Positions 15,458 to 24,377 of a stretch of DNA of 31,530 nt are shown one piece after another; position 1 is the first letter of the stretch; each line of letters starts with the position of its first letter. This DNA comes from CAZULF01 sp964621215. GTDB taxonomy: Bacteria > Pseudomonadota > Gammaproteobacteria > UBA1113. Location of the stretch: positions 1-31,530 of the forward strand of contig CAZULF010000012.1 of assembly GCA_964621215.1 (NCBI GenBank), read 5' to 3'. The position numbers were made by a program, and so were the translations under genes. Under the pieces are notes generated by a model. That model searched no databases. It was not told where the DNA came from and saw nothing but the letters and a program-made list of their open reading frames with translations.

Positions 15458-16183
15458 GCGCCATTGAAAACAGCCGACGAAAAAACCTTGCATGAACATC
15501 AGGGTTATCGGTTTGCTTTATTTCCACGTTGGGGTGGTCGCGCATTTGAGGGTGATAACTTCGAACAATTAGAGTGGATGGGGCGATTTATTGGCCGGCT
15601 GCACGCTGTCGGCGCAAGCCATCCTTTTGAGCATCGTATGCCTTTAAATGTAAAAACCTATGGCTACAATACTTATAATTTTTTAATTGAAAATAATTTC
15701 ATTCCAGATCATCTAAAAGCAAGTTACTGCGGTATCGTTGAAGACTTATTAAAAAAAATCGAGCTTTGTTTTGCCAAGGCAGGAAACGTGGATTATATTC
15801 GCTTACACGGTGACATTCACGCAGGTAATGTGTTATGGAATGATAATGGACCGCACATTGTTGATTTAGATGATTGTGTCATGGGGCCTGCAATTCAAGA
15901 TATTTGGATGTTGCTTTCCGGTGATGAAATGCATATGCGTTTACAGTTAGAGCATATATTACAAGGCTATCGTGAATTTCATGATTTTAATCCGCGCGAA
16001 ATACATTTAATTGAAGCATTACGCACATTACGTATGCTGCATTATTCAGCGTGGATTGCGCGTCGTTGGGAAGATCCAGCTTTTCCACACCATTTTCCTT
16101 GGTTTAACACACCACATTATTGGCAAGAACAGATTTCGCATTTAAATGAACAGCGGTTTCTGCTAGATCAAATGGAGCATTGA
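14360..16183 (+). CDS. Chimeric ORF: MATE N-terminal part fused to SrkA C-terminal part
   Basis: This 607-codon ORF was made by the tandem duplication. Residues 1-366 equal the first 366 residues of the MATE exporter at 16187-17587, roughly ten of its twelve membrane segments. The join TNIFFV/APLKT occurs at 15457/15458. Residues 367-607 equal SrkA residues 96-336. The frames agree because srkA and the MATE gene happen to lie in the same frame. The kinase part keeps the HGD...N loop and the DLDD metal site. It lacks the N-lobe lysine and the NSYENRVY loop, so phosphorylation is unlikely. The transporter part lacks its last helices. I infer a non-functional or possibly harmful membrane protein. 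It has the same ribosome site and start as the intact MATE gene. Confidence 0.9.
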   Translation: MKYSNQLSNMKKVTRFAIPITAGALINMLSSFAAMLMVAQLGQTELAAGALAIPTFITFLTVFGTIFYAIGILVSHQRGQEQASTHIGQLVKNGLYLALLLTIPAGLLLWHIDKLLLAFHQPIDLIHIARPYFHYAAWVMLPTLLFSVISQFYMGIGKPKFTMAVASISLPLIILVSYVLILGKLGLPQMGLAGISCAALIVQSSMCFALFIYIYINKNLKQYAIFSGSFIPNIRLCKSIFTLGLPIGIQFGAELAAMTVATYMMGYFGVIPLAASQIVSQYAMFVVMIILGLSQALSVLISEAYAQKNMSLIKQYIISGKLILSLVFIGIFTAFLFLPHWLMQPYINIHDPMNAELIHLTNIFFVAPLKTADEKTLHEHQGYRFALFPRWGGRAFEGDNFEQLEWMGRFIGRLHAVGASHPFEHRMPLNVKTYGYNTYNFLIENNFIPDHLKASYCGIVEDLLKKIELCFAKAGNVDYIRLHGDIHAGNVLWNDNGPHIVDLDDCVMGPAIQDIWMLLSGDEMHMRLQLEHILQGYREFHDFNPREIHLIEALRTLRMLHYSAWIARRWEDPAFPHHFPWFNTPHYWQEQISHLNEQRFLLDQMEH

Positions 16184-17284
16184 GAAATGAAGTATTCTAA
16201 CCAGTTAAGTAATATGAAAAAAGTAACGCGCTTTGCTATTCCGATCACTGCTGGTGCCTTAATTAATATGCTGTCTAGCTTTGCAGCCATGCTCATGGTG
16301 GCTCAATTAGGGCAGACAGAACTGGCCGCTGGAGCTCTCGCTATTCCTACTTTTATTACATTTTTAACGGTATTTGGCACTATTTTTTATGCTATTGGCA
16401 TTTTAGTCAGCCATCAACGTGGTCAAGAGCAAGCAAGCACCCACATCGGACAATTAGTAAAAAATGGGCTTTATTTAGCTTTGTTACTCACCATTCCAGC
16501 AGGATTGTTGCTGTGGCATATCGATAAACTGTTGTTAGCCTTTCATCAACCGATCGATTTAATACACATCGCAAGACCCTACTTTCATTATGCCGCATGG
16601 GTGATGTTGCCTACCTTATTATTTTCTGTCATTTCACAATTTTATATGGGCATTGGCAAACCCAAATTTACTATGGCTGTGGCTTCGATTAGCTTGCCCT
16701 TGATTATCTTAGTTTCCTATGTGCTTATTTTAGGAAAGCTGGGACTACCACAAATGGGTTTGGCTGGTATTTCTTGTGCGGCATTGATTGTACAGTCAAG
16801 TATGTGTTTTGCTTTGTTCATCTATATTTATATCAACAAAAATCTAAAACAGTATGCTATTTTTTCAGGCTCATTTATTCCTAATATTCGATTGTGTAAA
16901 TCTATCTTTACTTTAGGTTTGCCGATTGGCATTCAATTTGGCGCTGAGTTAGCGGCTATGACTGTAGCAACCTATATGATGGGATATTTTGGCGTGATTC
17001 CGTTAGCTGCATCACAAATTGTGTCGCAATATGCTATGTTTGTAGTGATGATTATTTTGGGTTTATCGCAAGCGTTATCTGTATTAATTAGCGAGGCCTA
17101 TGCGCAAAAAAATATGAGCTTGATTAAGCAATATATTATCTCGGGGAAATTAATTTTATCATTAGTTTTTATAGGTATTTTTACTGCCTTCCTGTTTTTA
17201 CCACATTGGCTAATGCAACCCTATATCAATATTCATGATCCCATGAATGCTGAGCTTATACATTTAACCAATATATTCTTTGTT
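15458..17284. repeat. Tandem duplication, copy 2 (1827 bp)
   Basis: Second copy of the 13631-15457 segment. It carries the kinase portion of the chimeric gene and then the 5' part of the intact MATE gene. Identity of the copies means either a very recent event or an assembly error. Confidence 0.95.
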
Positions 17285-17587
17285 CTCGCTGGAATTATGT
17301 TATTTTTTGACGGGATGCGGAATTTATTTTCTGGCGAATTACGCGGATTACATGACTCACATTCACCGATGCGAATAGGGGTTATGTGTATGTGGCTCGT
17401 ATCTTTACCGGCCAGCTACATAATTGGTTTCACACTACATGGCGGCCCTATTGGATTACGACTCGGCTTCTTAACCGGCTTCATCGTGGCTTGTGGTTTT
17501 TTATGGGCAAGGATTTTTAAGAATTTATCTCCCTCACATGCTCTTTCGCCAAGAATAAATACATTGCCGGCACAACAAACAAAGTAA
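16187..17587 (+). CDS. MATE-family multidrug/sodium antiporter (intact copy)
   Basis: The 466-residue protein with about twelve hydrophobic segments fits the MATE (NorM/MdtK) family. It opens with FAIPITAGALINMLSSFAAM, and LGQTELAAGALAIPTF matches the conserved first-helix region. The second half repeats the theme from LGLPIGIQFGAELAAM to LGLSQALSVLISEAYAQK. It would export cationic drugs or dyes in exchange for Na+ or H+ at the inner membrane. The start lies three bases after the stop of the chimeric ORF, with GGAG from the srkA 3' end as ribosome site, so translation is probably coupled. The last 71 bases overlap the 3' end of the oppositely oriented RND pump gene. Confidence 0.93.
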   Translation: MKYSNQLSNMKKVTRFAIPITAGALINMLSSFAAMLMVAQLGQTELAAGALAIPTFITFLTVFGTIFYAIGILVSHQRGQEQASTHIGQLVKNGLYLALLLTIPAGLLLWHIDKLLLAFHQPIDLIHIARPYFHYAAWVMLPTLLFSVISQFYMGIGKPKFTMAVASISLPLIILVSYVLILGKLGLPQMGLAGISCAALIVQSSMCFALFIYIYINKNLKQYAIFSGSFIPNIRLCKSIFTLGLPIGIQFGAELAAMTVATYMMGYFGVIPLAASQIVSQYAMFVVMIILGLSQALSVLISEAYAQKNMSLIKQYIISGKLILSLVFIGIFTAFLFLPHWLMQPYINIHDPMNAELIHLTNIFFVLAGIMLFFDGMRNLFSGELRGLHDSHSPMRIGVMCMWLVSLPASYIIGFTLHGGPIGLRLGFLTGFIVACGFLWARIFKNLSPSHALSPRINTLPAQQTK

Positions 17588-20567
17588 ACAGCGTGCCGAT
17601 AGCAATACCAGAGCAAATGACTATGCCGATATTAAATCGACTTACAGCACCCGCTCCCGTGGCAATAATTAAAGGAAAAACGCCAAGAATCATGGCTGCT
17701 GAGGTCATGATGATAGGTCTTAAACGAATAGCGGCCGCTGTTTCAATCGCTTCACGTTTTGACTTTCCTTCAGCTTGTAGATCGTTGGCAAATTGCACGA
17801 TCAAAATTCCATGTTTGCTGATTAAACCCATTAACGTTATTAAACCTACCTCTGAATAAATATTTAAACTTAATCCACCAAACCCTAAGCTAATAAAAAT
17901 TAATGCGCCACAAATTGACATGGGAACACTAATTAACACAATTAAAGGATCCCGAAAACTCTCAAATAATGCCGCTAATGCGAGAAAAATGACAATAAGC
18001 GAGAAAAGAAATGTAATCATCAAATTACGACCTTCTTGCTCAAATTGACGCGATTGTCCCGCATAATCGATAGTGAATCCTTGAGGCAGTACTTCGATTG
18101 CAATACTATTTAACGTTTGTAAAGCTTGCCCCATAGTCACTCCTGGCGCGGCTATCGCCGAAACAGTTGATGAGTTTAACTGTTGAAAATGATTTAGGGA
18201 TTCAGGAACGACGTTAGTTTTCATTGTTGCAAAGGTTGAGAAGGGAATAGTTGATCCATCCGCTGTAGTAATATAATAATCGAGTAGTTGATCGCTGTTT
18301 AAACGCGTATCACGTATGGTTTGTGGAATAACCTGATAGGAACGTCCATCAAAGTTGAAATAATTAATATAATTTTGACTGACCGAACTCGCCAACACAT
18401 TCGCAATATCTTGCATGGTGAGCCCTAGCTGCGCCGCTTTATCTCTATCTAATTGAAAACTAGTCTGTGCTTTATCGATTTTGAGATCAGAATCCATATA
18501 CATAAACAATCCTGAAGCTAGTGATTTATCGATAACTTCTCGTGTAAGAGTATTAAGTTTAGCGAAAGTATCTGTGGTTTTAATCACAAATTGAATTGGT
18601 AATCCACTTCCGCCACCGGGCAGAGAAGGGCGCTGAAATGCAACTACTTTCGCTCCTGCAATGGTATTAAACATTGCTTGAATTTTAGGTTGTAATTGAT
18701 TGGTGGTACGACTACGTTCATTCCAAGGTTTCATTACCATACCTGCAATAGCGGCATTAAGACCACCAATACCATTTAATTGAAATGTATGATCCATTTC
18801 TGAGAAACTGGCAAATATGTCGTTTACCTGTTGAGAATTAGCTTCAGTTTGGGCTAACGTTGCGTTAGGAGCTCCAGTAATTTGGGCAATAACAATTCCT
18901 TGATCTTCTTGTGGGGCAAGTTCTGTTTTTGAGGTAATATACAAAAAATAAATACTACAAAATATAATAATGGCAAACACTGCTGTAACGGGTAAATAAT
19001 TGAGTGAATCCGATAATAAATAAGCATATCTTTTTTTGACTCGTTCAAATTTATCATCGATATAACGAACAAAACGCCCACTGTCTTTTTCGGTTATTTT
19101 TAATAACTTTGAACACATCATTGGCGACAACGTCAGCGCGACTATGGCAGAAATAGTTACTGTCCCCGCTAAAGTAAAAGCGAACTCAGTAAATAATGCT
19201 CCAGTTAATCCGCCCATAAAGCCAATGGGAAGGTATACTGCTATCAACACTATGGTAATAGCAATAATAGGATTAGCTAACTCACGAGCCCCCTGAATTG
19301 CAGCATCCAGTTTACTCATTCCGCTTTCCATATGTCGGTGAATATTTTCTATAATAATAATGGCATCATCAACCACCAAACCAATAGCTAAGACCATGGC
19401 CAACAACGTTAATAAGTTAACAGTATAATGTAGCATATACATTATAAAAAAAGCGCCTACCAACGAAAGAGGAATGGCAACTAATGCAATTAAAACTGAT
19501 TGCATTGAGCCTAGAAAGATAAATATAACAAAGGTAACGATAAGCAGAGCTTCTATCAACGAGCTTTCTACTTCATTAATAGCTGCATTAACATATTTTG
19601 TAGCATCATACACTATGCGACCATTTAAACCTTGTGGCAGCTGTGATTCTATTTCAGGAAAAGCCTTTCTGACATCACTCACTACTTCAAGCAGATTTGC
19701 CGCTGGTGCGACTTTAATGCCTATATATACCGCAGGCAAATTATCGAATTTAACCGATGTATCATAGTTCTGCGCACCCAATTCTATTTTTGCCACATCA
19801 GATAAACGAACGATGGCTCCATCTTTTGCTTTTATGACCATTTTTTTGAATTCATCCACAGAATGTAATCCTGTTGCTGCAGTCATGTTAACCGTAAATG
19901 CTTGTCCATCGGTACGGCCGATGGCAGAAATAAAATCATTGACGGCTAAAGCATTTGCCACATCTTGTGATGTAATACCATAAGACGTTAATTTCATCGG
20001 ATCTAACCAGGCTCGCATAGCGAATTGGCGATTACCGATTATTTCAGCTAACTGCACGCCATTAACAGCTTGTAGCTTTGGTTGCACCACGCGAATCAAA
20101 TAATCGGTTATTTGATTCGAATCTAAATCGTTGCTATAAAATCCTATATACATAGAATCAATACTCTCGCCTACTGCAATAGTAATCACGGGTAGTTGCG
20201 ATTGTTTTGGTAGTTGATTTAACACTGCATTCACTTTAGTGTTTATATCCGACAGCGCTTTGTTTGAATCATAGTTTAGCTGCAAATAAGCTTGAATTGT
20301 ACTGACGCCTTGCGTGCTGCTTGATACCAAATAATCTATCCCTGTCGCTTGAGCGATTGAAGTTTCTAAAGGAGTCGTAATAAATCCTGCGACAACTTCT
20401 GGTGCCGCTCCTACATAGACGGTTGAAACTGTGATAACTGCATTTTCAGTAAAAGGATATTCTCGAATAGGAAGCATGCTAAGCGATCGTATACCTAGAG
20501 TTAAAATGACGAGACTAACTACAGTCGCTAAAACCGGTCTTTTTATGAAAATATCCGTAATTTTCAT
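17517..20567 (-). CDS. RND efflux pump permease (HAE1/AcrB-like)
   Basis: The 1016-residue length and duplicated layout (a membrane helix, a large periplasmic loop, five or more helices, repeated once) are typical of HAE1 pumps. The N-terminus is MKITDIFIKRPVLATVVSLV, and the first loop has STQGVSTIQAYLQLNYD. The proton-relay aspartates are the DD pair in AIGLVVDDAIIIIENIHRHM (helix 4). The second half has YSEVGLITLMGLISKHGILI and a final RFNIGIVICSGIAIGTLFTL block. It works as a trimer in the inner membrane, driven by the proton gradient, to pump drugs or other amphiphiles. AAGGA precedes the ATG. It is the last gene of a three-gene operon, starting 12 bases after the adaptor stop. Confidence 0.96.
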   Translation of the reverse strand: MKITDIFIKRPVLATVVSLVILTLGIRSLSMLPIREYPFTENAVITVSTVYVGAAPEVVAGFITTPLETSIAQATGIDYLVSSSTQGVSTIQAYLQLNYDSNKALSDINTKVNAVLNQLPKQSQLPVITIAVGESIDSMYIGFYSNDLDSNQITDYLIRVVQPKLQAVNGVQLAEIIGNRQFAMRAWLDPMKLTSYGITSQDVANALAVNDFISAIGRTDGQAFTVNMTAATGLHSVDEFKKMVIKAKDGAIVRLSDVAKIELGAQNYDTSVKFDNLPAVYIGIKVAPAANLLEVVSDVRKAFPEIESQLPQGLNGRIVYDATKYVNAAINEVESSLIEALLIVTFVIFIFLGSMQSVLIALVAIPLSLVGAFFIMYMLHYTVNLLTLLAMVLAIGLVVDDAIIIIENIHRHMESGMSKLDAAIQGARELANPIIAITIVLIAVYLPIGFMGGLTGALFTEFAFTLAGTVTISAIVALTLSPMMCSKLLKITEKDSGRFVRYIDDKFERVKKRYAYLLSDSLNYLPVTAVFAIIIFCSIYFLYITSKTELAPQEDQGIVIAQITGAPNATLAQTEANSQQVNDIFASFSEMDHTFQLNGIGGLNAAIAGMVMKPWNERSRTTNQLQPKIQAMFNTIAGAKVVAFQRPSLPGGGSGLPIQFVIKTTDTFAKLNTLTREVIDKSLASGLFMYMDSDLKIDKAQTSFQLDRDKAAQLGLTMQDIANVLASSVSQNYINYFNFDGRSYQVIPQTIRDTRLNSDQLLDYYITTADGSTIPFSTFATMKTNVVPESLNHFQQLNSSTVSAIAAPGVTMGQALQTLNSIAIEVLPQGFTIDYAGQSRQFEQEGRNLMITFLFSLIVIFLALAALFESFRDPLIVLISVPMSICGALIFISLGFGGLSLNIYSEVGLITLMGLISKHGILIVQFANDLQAEGKSKREAIETAAAIRLRPIIMTSAAMILGVFPLIIATGAGAVSRFNIGIVICSGIAIGTLFTLFVVPAMYLFLAKEHVREINS

Positions 20568-20579
20568 GCAGATTCCTTT

Positions 20580-21710
20580 TTATTGATCTGTTAAATTTGG
20601 GTTTGGATTATTTGGCGGTTCAACTTTATTATTAATAGTAATATAACTACCATTTTTTAATTTTAATTGGCCGCTGGTCACTACCATTTGACCTGCTTTT
20701 ATTCCTTTCAAAATGGCAATTTGATCACCGCGCGTTTCTCCCGTCGTCACAAATGATTGTGTTACTGTTAATATAGGTTTACCTTTCCTATCTTTACCTT
20801 TGTTATTAACAATAAAAACAACATTCCCAAAAGAGTTATAACTAATTGCCGTTTCTGGCACCGTTAAATACTTTGTTGCTTGTTCAGTGTTAACTATCAC
20901 ATTAGAAAACATACCCGGAATGAGCTTTGATTTTGGATTATCTACTGTCGCTTCGATTTGTACATTTCGCGTATTTACATCAACCAGCGGATCAATTGTT
21001 GTGACTTTACCTTTAAAAAGTTGATTGCCATAAGTATCGACTGTCAGCGTCACTGGCATACCTACTTTCAATACAGCTAACGCTTGCTGGGGCAAATAGA
21101 AATCGGCATAAATTGGATCAAGTTGTTGTAACGTCACAATTTTATCGCCTGGATTAATATATTGACCGGGGTTAACTGCAGAAATACCTAAATGACCAGT
21201 GAATGGTGCGCGTATAGTTTTTTTATCGATATTAGCTTTTTGCTCCTCTACTTGTGCTTTGTAACTTTTTAAATTAGCCAGGTCAGCATCAACCACTGCT
21301 TTACTCACCCCTTGTATAAGATATTGGGCTTGATCACGTTTATAATTTATTTCGGCTAGAGCCTCAGAGGCTTCTAATGCTTCTAATTGTGCTACATCTG
21401 GTTTAATATTGAGTTGCACTAATAACTCATCTTTTTTAACAACCGCACCCGGCGTAAAATAAATAGTATCAACCATTCCAGCTAGTTCAGTGGTAACATT
21501 AACCCCTTTTATTGCTCGTAGACTTCCCGCAGCATTATATTTTGACTCCCATAACTCATATTTTGCTGGCATCGCTGATACTGTAACAATTTGTGATTGG
21601 TTAATCGTAATAAAATAACGTCCAATTAATCCCGTCACTAATTTTATGAAAAAGACTAATCCAAAAAGTATACCCATACTTATTAGCATCACTATCATGC
21701 GTTTTCTCAT
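20580..21710 (-). CDS. RND efflux periplasmic adaptor (HlyD/AcrA-like membrane-fusion protein)
   Basis: The 376-residue protein has one N-terminal membrane segment (about residues 5-27) instead of a cleaved lipid anchor. A lipoyl half-motif follows (GVNVTTELAGMVDTIYFTPG), then a short helical hairpin (about 108-165) and the second lipoyl half (IRAPFTGHLGISAVNPGQYI). Beta-barrel and membrane-proximal domains complete it, including VNTRNVQIEATVDNP and KLIPGMFSNVIV. It links the inner-membrane pump to the outer-membrane channel. Its ATG overlaps the stop of the upstream outer-membrane gene by ATGA and has a strong GAGGTGA site, so translation is coupled. The short hairpin is typical of MexH-like adaptors. 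Confidence 0.95.
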   Translation of the reverse strand: MRKRMIVMLISMGILFGLVFFIKLVTGLIGRYFITINQSQIVTVSAMPAKYELWESKYNAAGSLRAIKGVNVTTELAGMVDTIYFTPGAVVKKDELLVQLNIKPDVAQLEALEASEALAEINYKRDQAQYLIQGVSKAVVDADLANLKSYKAQVEEQKANIDKKTIRAPFTGHLGISAVNPGQYINPGDKIVTLQQLDPIYADFYLPQQALAVLKVGMPVTLTVDTYGNQLFKGKVTTIDPLVDVNTRNVQIEATVDNPKSKLIPGMFSNVIVNTEQATKYLTVPETAISYNSFGNVVFIVNNKGKDRKGKPILTVTQSFVTTGETRGDQIAILKGIKAGQMVVTSGQLKLKNGSYITINNKVEPPNNPNPNLTDQ

Positions 21711-23230
21711 ATTTGAGTCACCTCATTTTTATTTTGCTTTTTTTCTGCATTGGCATTTTCGGGATGATAATTCCACCATCCACCTCCTAAGGCTTGAAAC
21801 AATGCCGCAGTATCGGCATAACGTGCAGCCTGAGCCTGAATCAGATTAATTAATGTTTGCTGATATTGTTGTTCAGCAGATAATAAAGATAAATAACTTA
21901 TACCGCCTAACGCAAATTGTTTTTGTGTGATATATAAGCCTTTTTTAGCGGCTGTTTCTGCTGTTTTTTGCGCATGTAACGTTCTAGCGTCATTTTCTAA
22001 TGCTCTCAGCACATCCGCTACATTTTGAAATGCTACCAATACGGTTTGTTTATATTGCTCATAAGATTGTTGATATGCGGCAATCGCTGCCTTACGCTGA
22101 AAGTATAATGAGCCGCCTTCAAATATCGGTTGTGTTATTTGACCGGTATAATCCCACACATTTGCCCTCGATTTAAATAATTGTCCTGGGCTACTGGCGA
22201 CAGCACCATAGGCGGCATTTAATGTAAATTGTGGTAACAAATTTGCAGTTGCTACACCGATTTGAGCACTGGCTTGATGTAATAAAGCTTCCGCTGCTTG
22301 CACATCAGGTCGTTGTCGTACAAAGGAAGATGGCAAACTTAATGGCAACTTAGTGGGTAAATTTAATTTTGCTAACTCGAAAGTAGGAATACTACTTTCG
22401 CTCGGCAATTCGCCGATTAAAACTGCCAATGCATGATTTGCTTGTGCAAGCTGTTGTTGTAGCGGTGGTAACGTTGCTCGTGTTTGCTCTAATTGCGTTT
22501 GTTGTGAGTAGACATCTGCGCCTGAAATGCCACCCAACTCAAATTGTTGTCTAACGATAGTCAAAGATTTACTTTCTTCTTCTATTAACTCTTTCGTTGC
22601 TACGATTTGTGCTTGATAAGAAGCAGCAGCAATAGCTGTGGTCACAATATTTGACGTCAATGTAAGATAGGCTGCGGCTAATTGATATTGTTGATAAGTG
22701 ACTTGCGCTTGTTGCGCTTCGATTTGTCGGCGCAATCCGCCAAATACATCTAAGGTATAAGATACATTCACTGAGGTATTATACAAACTAAATATATTGG
22801 GAGCAGTACCAAATCCAAAAGTAGAACCCGAAAACCGCTGCCGTTCGCCAGTCGCTTGTCCTGTCACTGCTGGAATCAATAATGCACCAATTTCTGAATA
22901 CAAAGTATACTGTGCCTGCTTTAAAGCAGCTTCAGCTGCAGCATAATTAGGACTATGCGCCAATCCAGCTTCGATTAATTGATTTAAGCTTTCCGAATGA
23001 AATAGTGCCCACCATTGAGCTGAAATATCCGCACCAGAAACAAATTCTTGTGCTTTGCCAGATTTGCCTGCCGTAGGAGTATCCACCGTTTTAGCCGGCA
23101 ATGGATCTTTTGTATACGATTGTGTTTTTGGCGCAGCAGGGGAGTGAAAATCAGGGCCCACCATACAACCTGCCAACAGCGATAGGCTGACGACTAAGAT
23201 ATAAATATTGGGGCTGCCCCGAGATGACAT
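21707..23230 (-). CDS. Outer-membrane efflux lipoprotein (NodT/OprM family)
   Basis: I start at the ATG 23228-23230, with AAGGA about nine bases upstream; a TTG nine bases earlier would fall inside that site. The 507-residue product begins with a lipoprotein signal ending in LLAGC, with C22 as the predicted lipidated residue, followed by MVGPDF as in OprM-type proteins. Two repeated helical outer-membrane efflux domains follow. They include AQWWALFHSESLNQLIEAGL, the conserved RQRPDVQAAEALLHQAS at the second repeat, and a late QTLINLIQAQAARYADTAAL block. It forms a trimeric channel through the outer membrane and periplasm. It is the first gene of the efflux operon. Confidence 0.95.
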   Translation of the reverse strand: MSSRGSPNIYILVVSLSLLAGCMVGPDFHSPAAPKTQSYTKDPLPAKTVDTPTAGKSGKAQEFVSGADISAQWWALFHSESLNQLIEAGLAHSPNYAAAEAALKQAQYTLYSEIGALLIPAVTGQATGERQRFSGSTFGFGTAPNIFSLYNTSVNVSYTLDVFGGLRRQIEAQQAQVTYQQYQLAAAYLTLTSNIVTTAIAAASYQAQIVATKELIEEESKSLTIVRQQFELGGISGADVYSQQTQLEQTRATLPPLQQQLAQANHALAVLIGELPSESSIPTFELAKLNLPTKLPLSLPSSFVRQRPDVQAAEALLHQASAQIGVATANLLPQFTLNAAYGAVASSPGQLFKSRANVWDYTGQITQPIFEGGSLYFQRKAAIAAYQQSYEQYKQTVLVAFQNVADVLRALENDARTLHAQKTAETAAKKGLYITQKQFALGGISYLSLLSAEQQYQQTLINLIQAQAARYADTAALFQALGGGWWNYHPENANAEKKQNKNEVTQI

Positions 23231-23277
23231 AAATCGCAATCCTTGCTTTTCATACCCATTAATTGTCCACGTTATTT

Positions 23278-23306
23278 ACAGTAACATGAATAGGGAGGTC
23301 TTTCAA
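23278..23306 (-). promoter_or_regulatory. Weak sigma70 promoter candidate for the efflux operon
   Basis: On the minus strand TTGAAA (23301-23306) is followed 17 bases later by TACTGT (23278-23283). The -35 is good and the -10 poor, as expected for a promoter that needs activation. It sits about 48 bases before the lipoprotein start. Confidence 0.3.
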
Positions 23307-23465
23307 TTGGAATAAAGTTGTCGTTTTATACTCATCTCCAGACTCTTTTTCATGCTTTTAGCTGGAATAGGTATAGCGCAATTAAATAGGGTGATTTTGA
23401 GGCGGGTAACGACCCGGGAGTATTACTGATCTAGCTTTACACCCAGGTAAATGCATGGTTAAAAT

Positions 23466-23494
23466 TTGAGTTTTACGGTAGGGTCTTTTATAAT
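23466..23494 (+). promoter_or_regulatory. Strong sigma70 promoter for the LuxR-type regulator
   Basis: TTGAGT (23466-23471), a 17-base spacer and a perfect TATAAT (23489-23494) lie about 59 bases upstream of the ATG at 23553. The gene's own TAGGAG ribosome site is at 23539-23544. Confidence 0.7.
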
Positions 23495-23552
23495 CTCTCA
23501 GCTCTCACGGTCTAAATCTAGCATTAAATAACAGCCTATAGGAGTAAATATT

Positions 23553-24311
23553 ATGGTTGAGTTTATAAATTGTAACATCAGCAATCATAATCTTGCAGAA
23601 GATGAAGTATACTCCTTGTTCAGCTCCCCCTCAGCAGAAAATCTTGTGTGTTGGTATAAAAACCTGGAAGGATATCATTTATTGTCGATGCCAAAAGCGC
23701 ATCATTTATGGACAGCAAATAAAATTAAAACATCTGCCGATATTATTAATAAACATGAATTTGATTTATACAAAAAAGAACATCGTGATTTAGCCATGTT
23801 ATACCTCAACCGCGATAAAATTGCTCACGAACAGCACAATTGGTATGGTATGGAACCAAGCTTTTGGAATCACCAATTAGTGTGTTTACTTGTACAAAAA
23901 CAAGCTGTAGTTAATAATAAAGGTCAAATCGTAGGTAGCTTTGGCCAAGCAATGAAAATTTTAGACGCAAATTGGCTTAAATCCTTAACTATTTCACTAG
24001 GTATTTTTGATGAGTTTTATAAAAATCCAGCAAAAATGCGTTTTGGTTTTAATATGCTGAATGAAGATAACGTTGCTGTATCTAACCGTGAAGCTGAATG
24101 CTTGTTTTATACTTTACGAGGAAAAAGTGCGAAAGCGATCGCTAATCAATTAGACCTCTCCCCCAAAACAGTGGAGTTTTATTTGGAACAACTTAAACAT
24201 AAGTTTAACTGTATTAACAAATCTCAACTTATCGAAAAAGCTATTAGCCTAGGTTATTTTGATAGAATTCCAGAGTCATTAGTATTTTCTAAAAATAAAC
24301 GTAATAATTAA
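23553..24311 (+). CDS. PAS-like sensor with LuxR-type helix-turn-helix, transcription regulator
   Basis: The 252-residue protein has two parts. Residues about 20-150 look like a PAS domain, with LVCWYKNLEGYHLLSMPKAH near the start and KQAVVNNKGQIVGSFGQAMK as the last strands. The C-terminal part (about 178-240) is a GerE/LuxR helix-turn-helix: SNREAECLFYTLRGKSAKAI then ANQLDLSPKTVEFYLEQLK. It lacks a two-component receiver and an acyl-homoserine-lactone domain, so its signal is unknown. It lies divergent from the RND efflux operon, separated by 322 bp, and could regulate that operon or itself. A clear promoter, ribosome site and terminator mark it as a single-gene transcript. Confidence 0.88.
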   Translation: MVEFINCNISNHNLAEDEVYSLFSSPSAENLVCWYKNLEGYHLLSMPKAHHLWTANKIKTSADIINKHEFDLYKKEHRDLAMLYLNRDKIAHEQHNWYGMEPSFWNHQLVCLLVQKQAVVNNKGQIVGSFGQAMKILDANWLKSLTISLGIFDEFYKNPAKMRFGFNMLNEDNVAVSNREAECLFYTLRGKSAKAIANQLDLSPKTVEFYLEQLKHKFNCINKSQLIEKAISLGYFDRIPESLVFSKNKRNN

Positions 24312-24336
24312 TTTCTAAACCGTATCAAATAATACC

Positions 24337-24369
24337 TTCCGGCAATAATGATATTGCCGGAAATTTTAT
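24337..24369. terminator. Bidirectional intrinsic terminator
   Basis: TTCCGGCAAT (24337-24346) and ATTGCCGGAA (24353-24362) form a perfect 10-bp stem with a six-base loop, followed by ATTTTAT. On the other strand the hairpin is followed by GGTATTATTTG, a weaker tail. It serves the convergent LuxR-type gene and the minus-strand gene at 24378. Confidence 0.85.
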
Positions 24370-24377
24370 CTCCATTT

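Larger units (their letters stand above)
23231..23552. other. Divergent regulatory region between efflux operon and LuxR-type gene
   Basis: These 322 bases hold no gene that I can support. They should contain the start sites of both the efflux operon (-) and the regulator (+). GCGGGT/ACCCG makes a short dyad at about 23402-23416, a possible operator. The two promoter candidates are listed separately. Confidence 0.4.
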
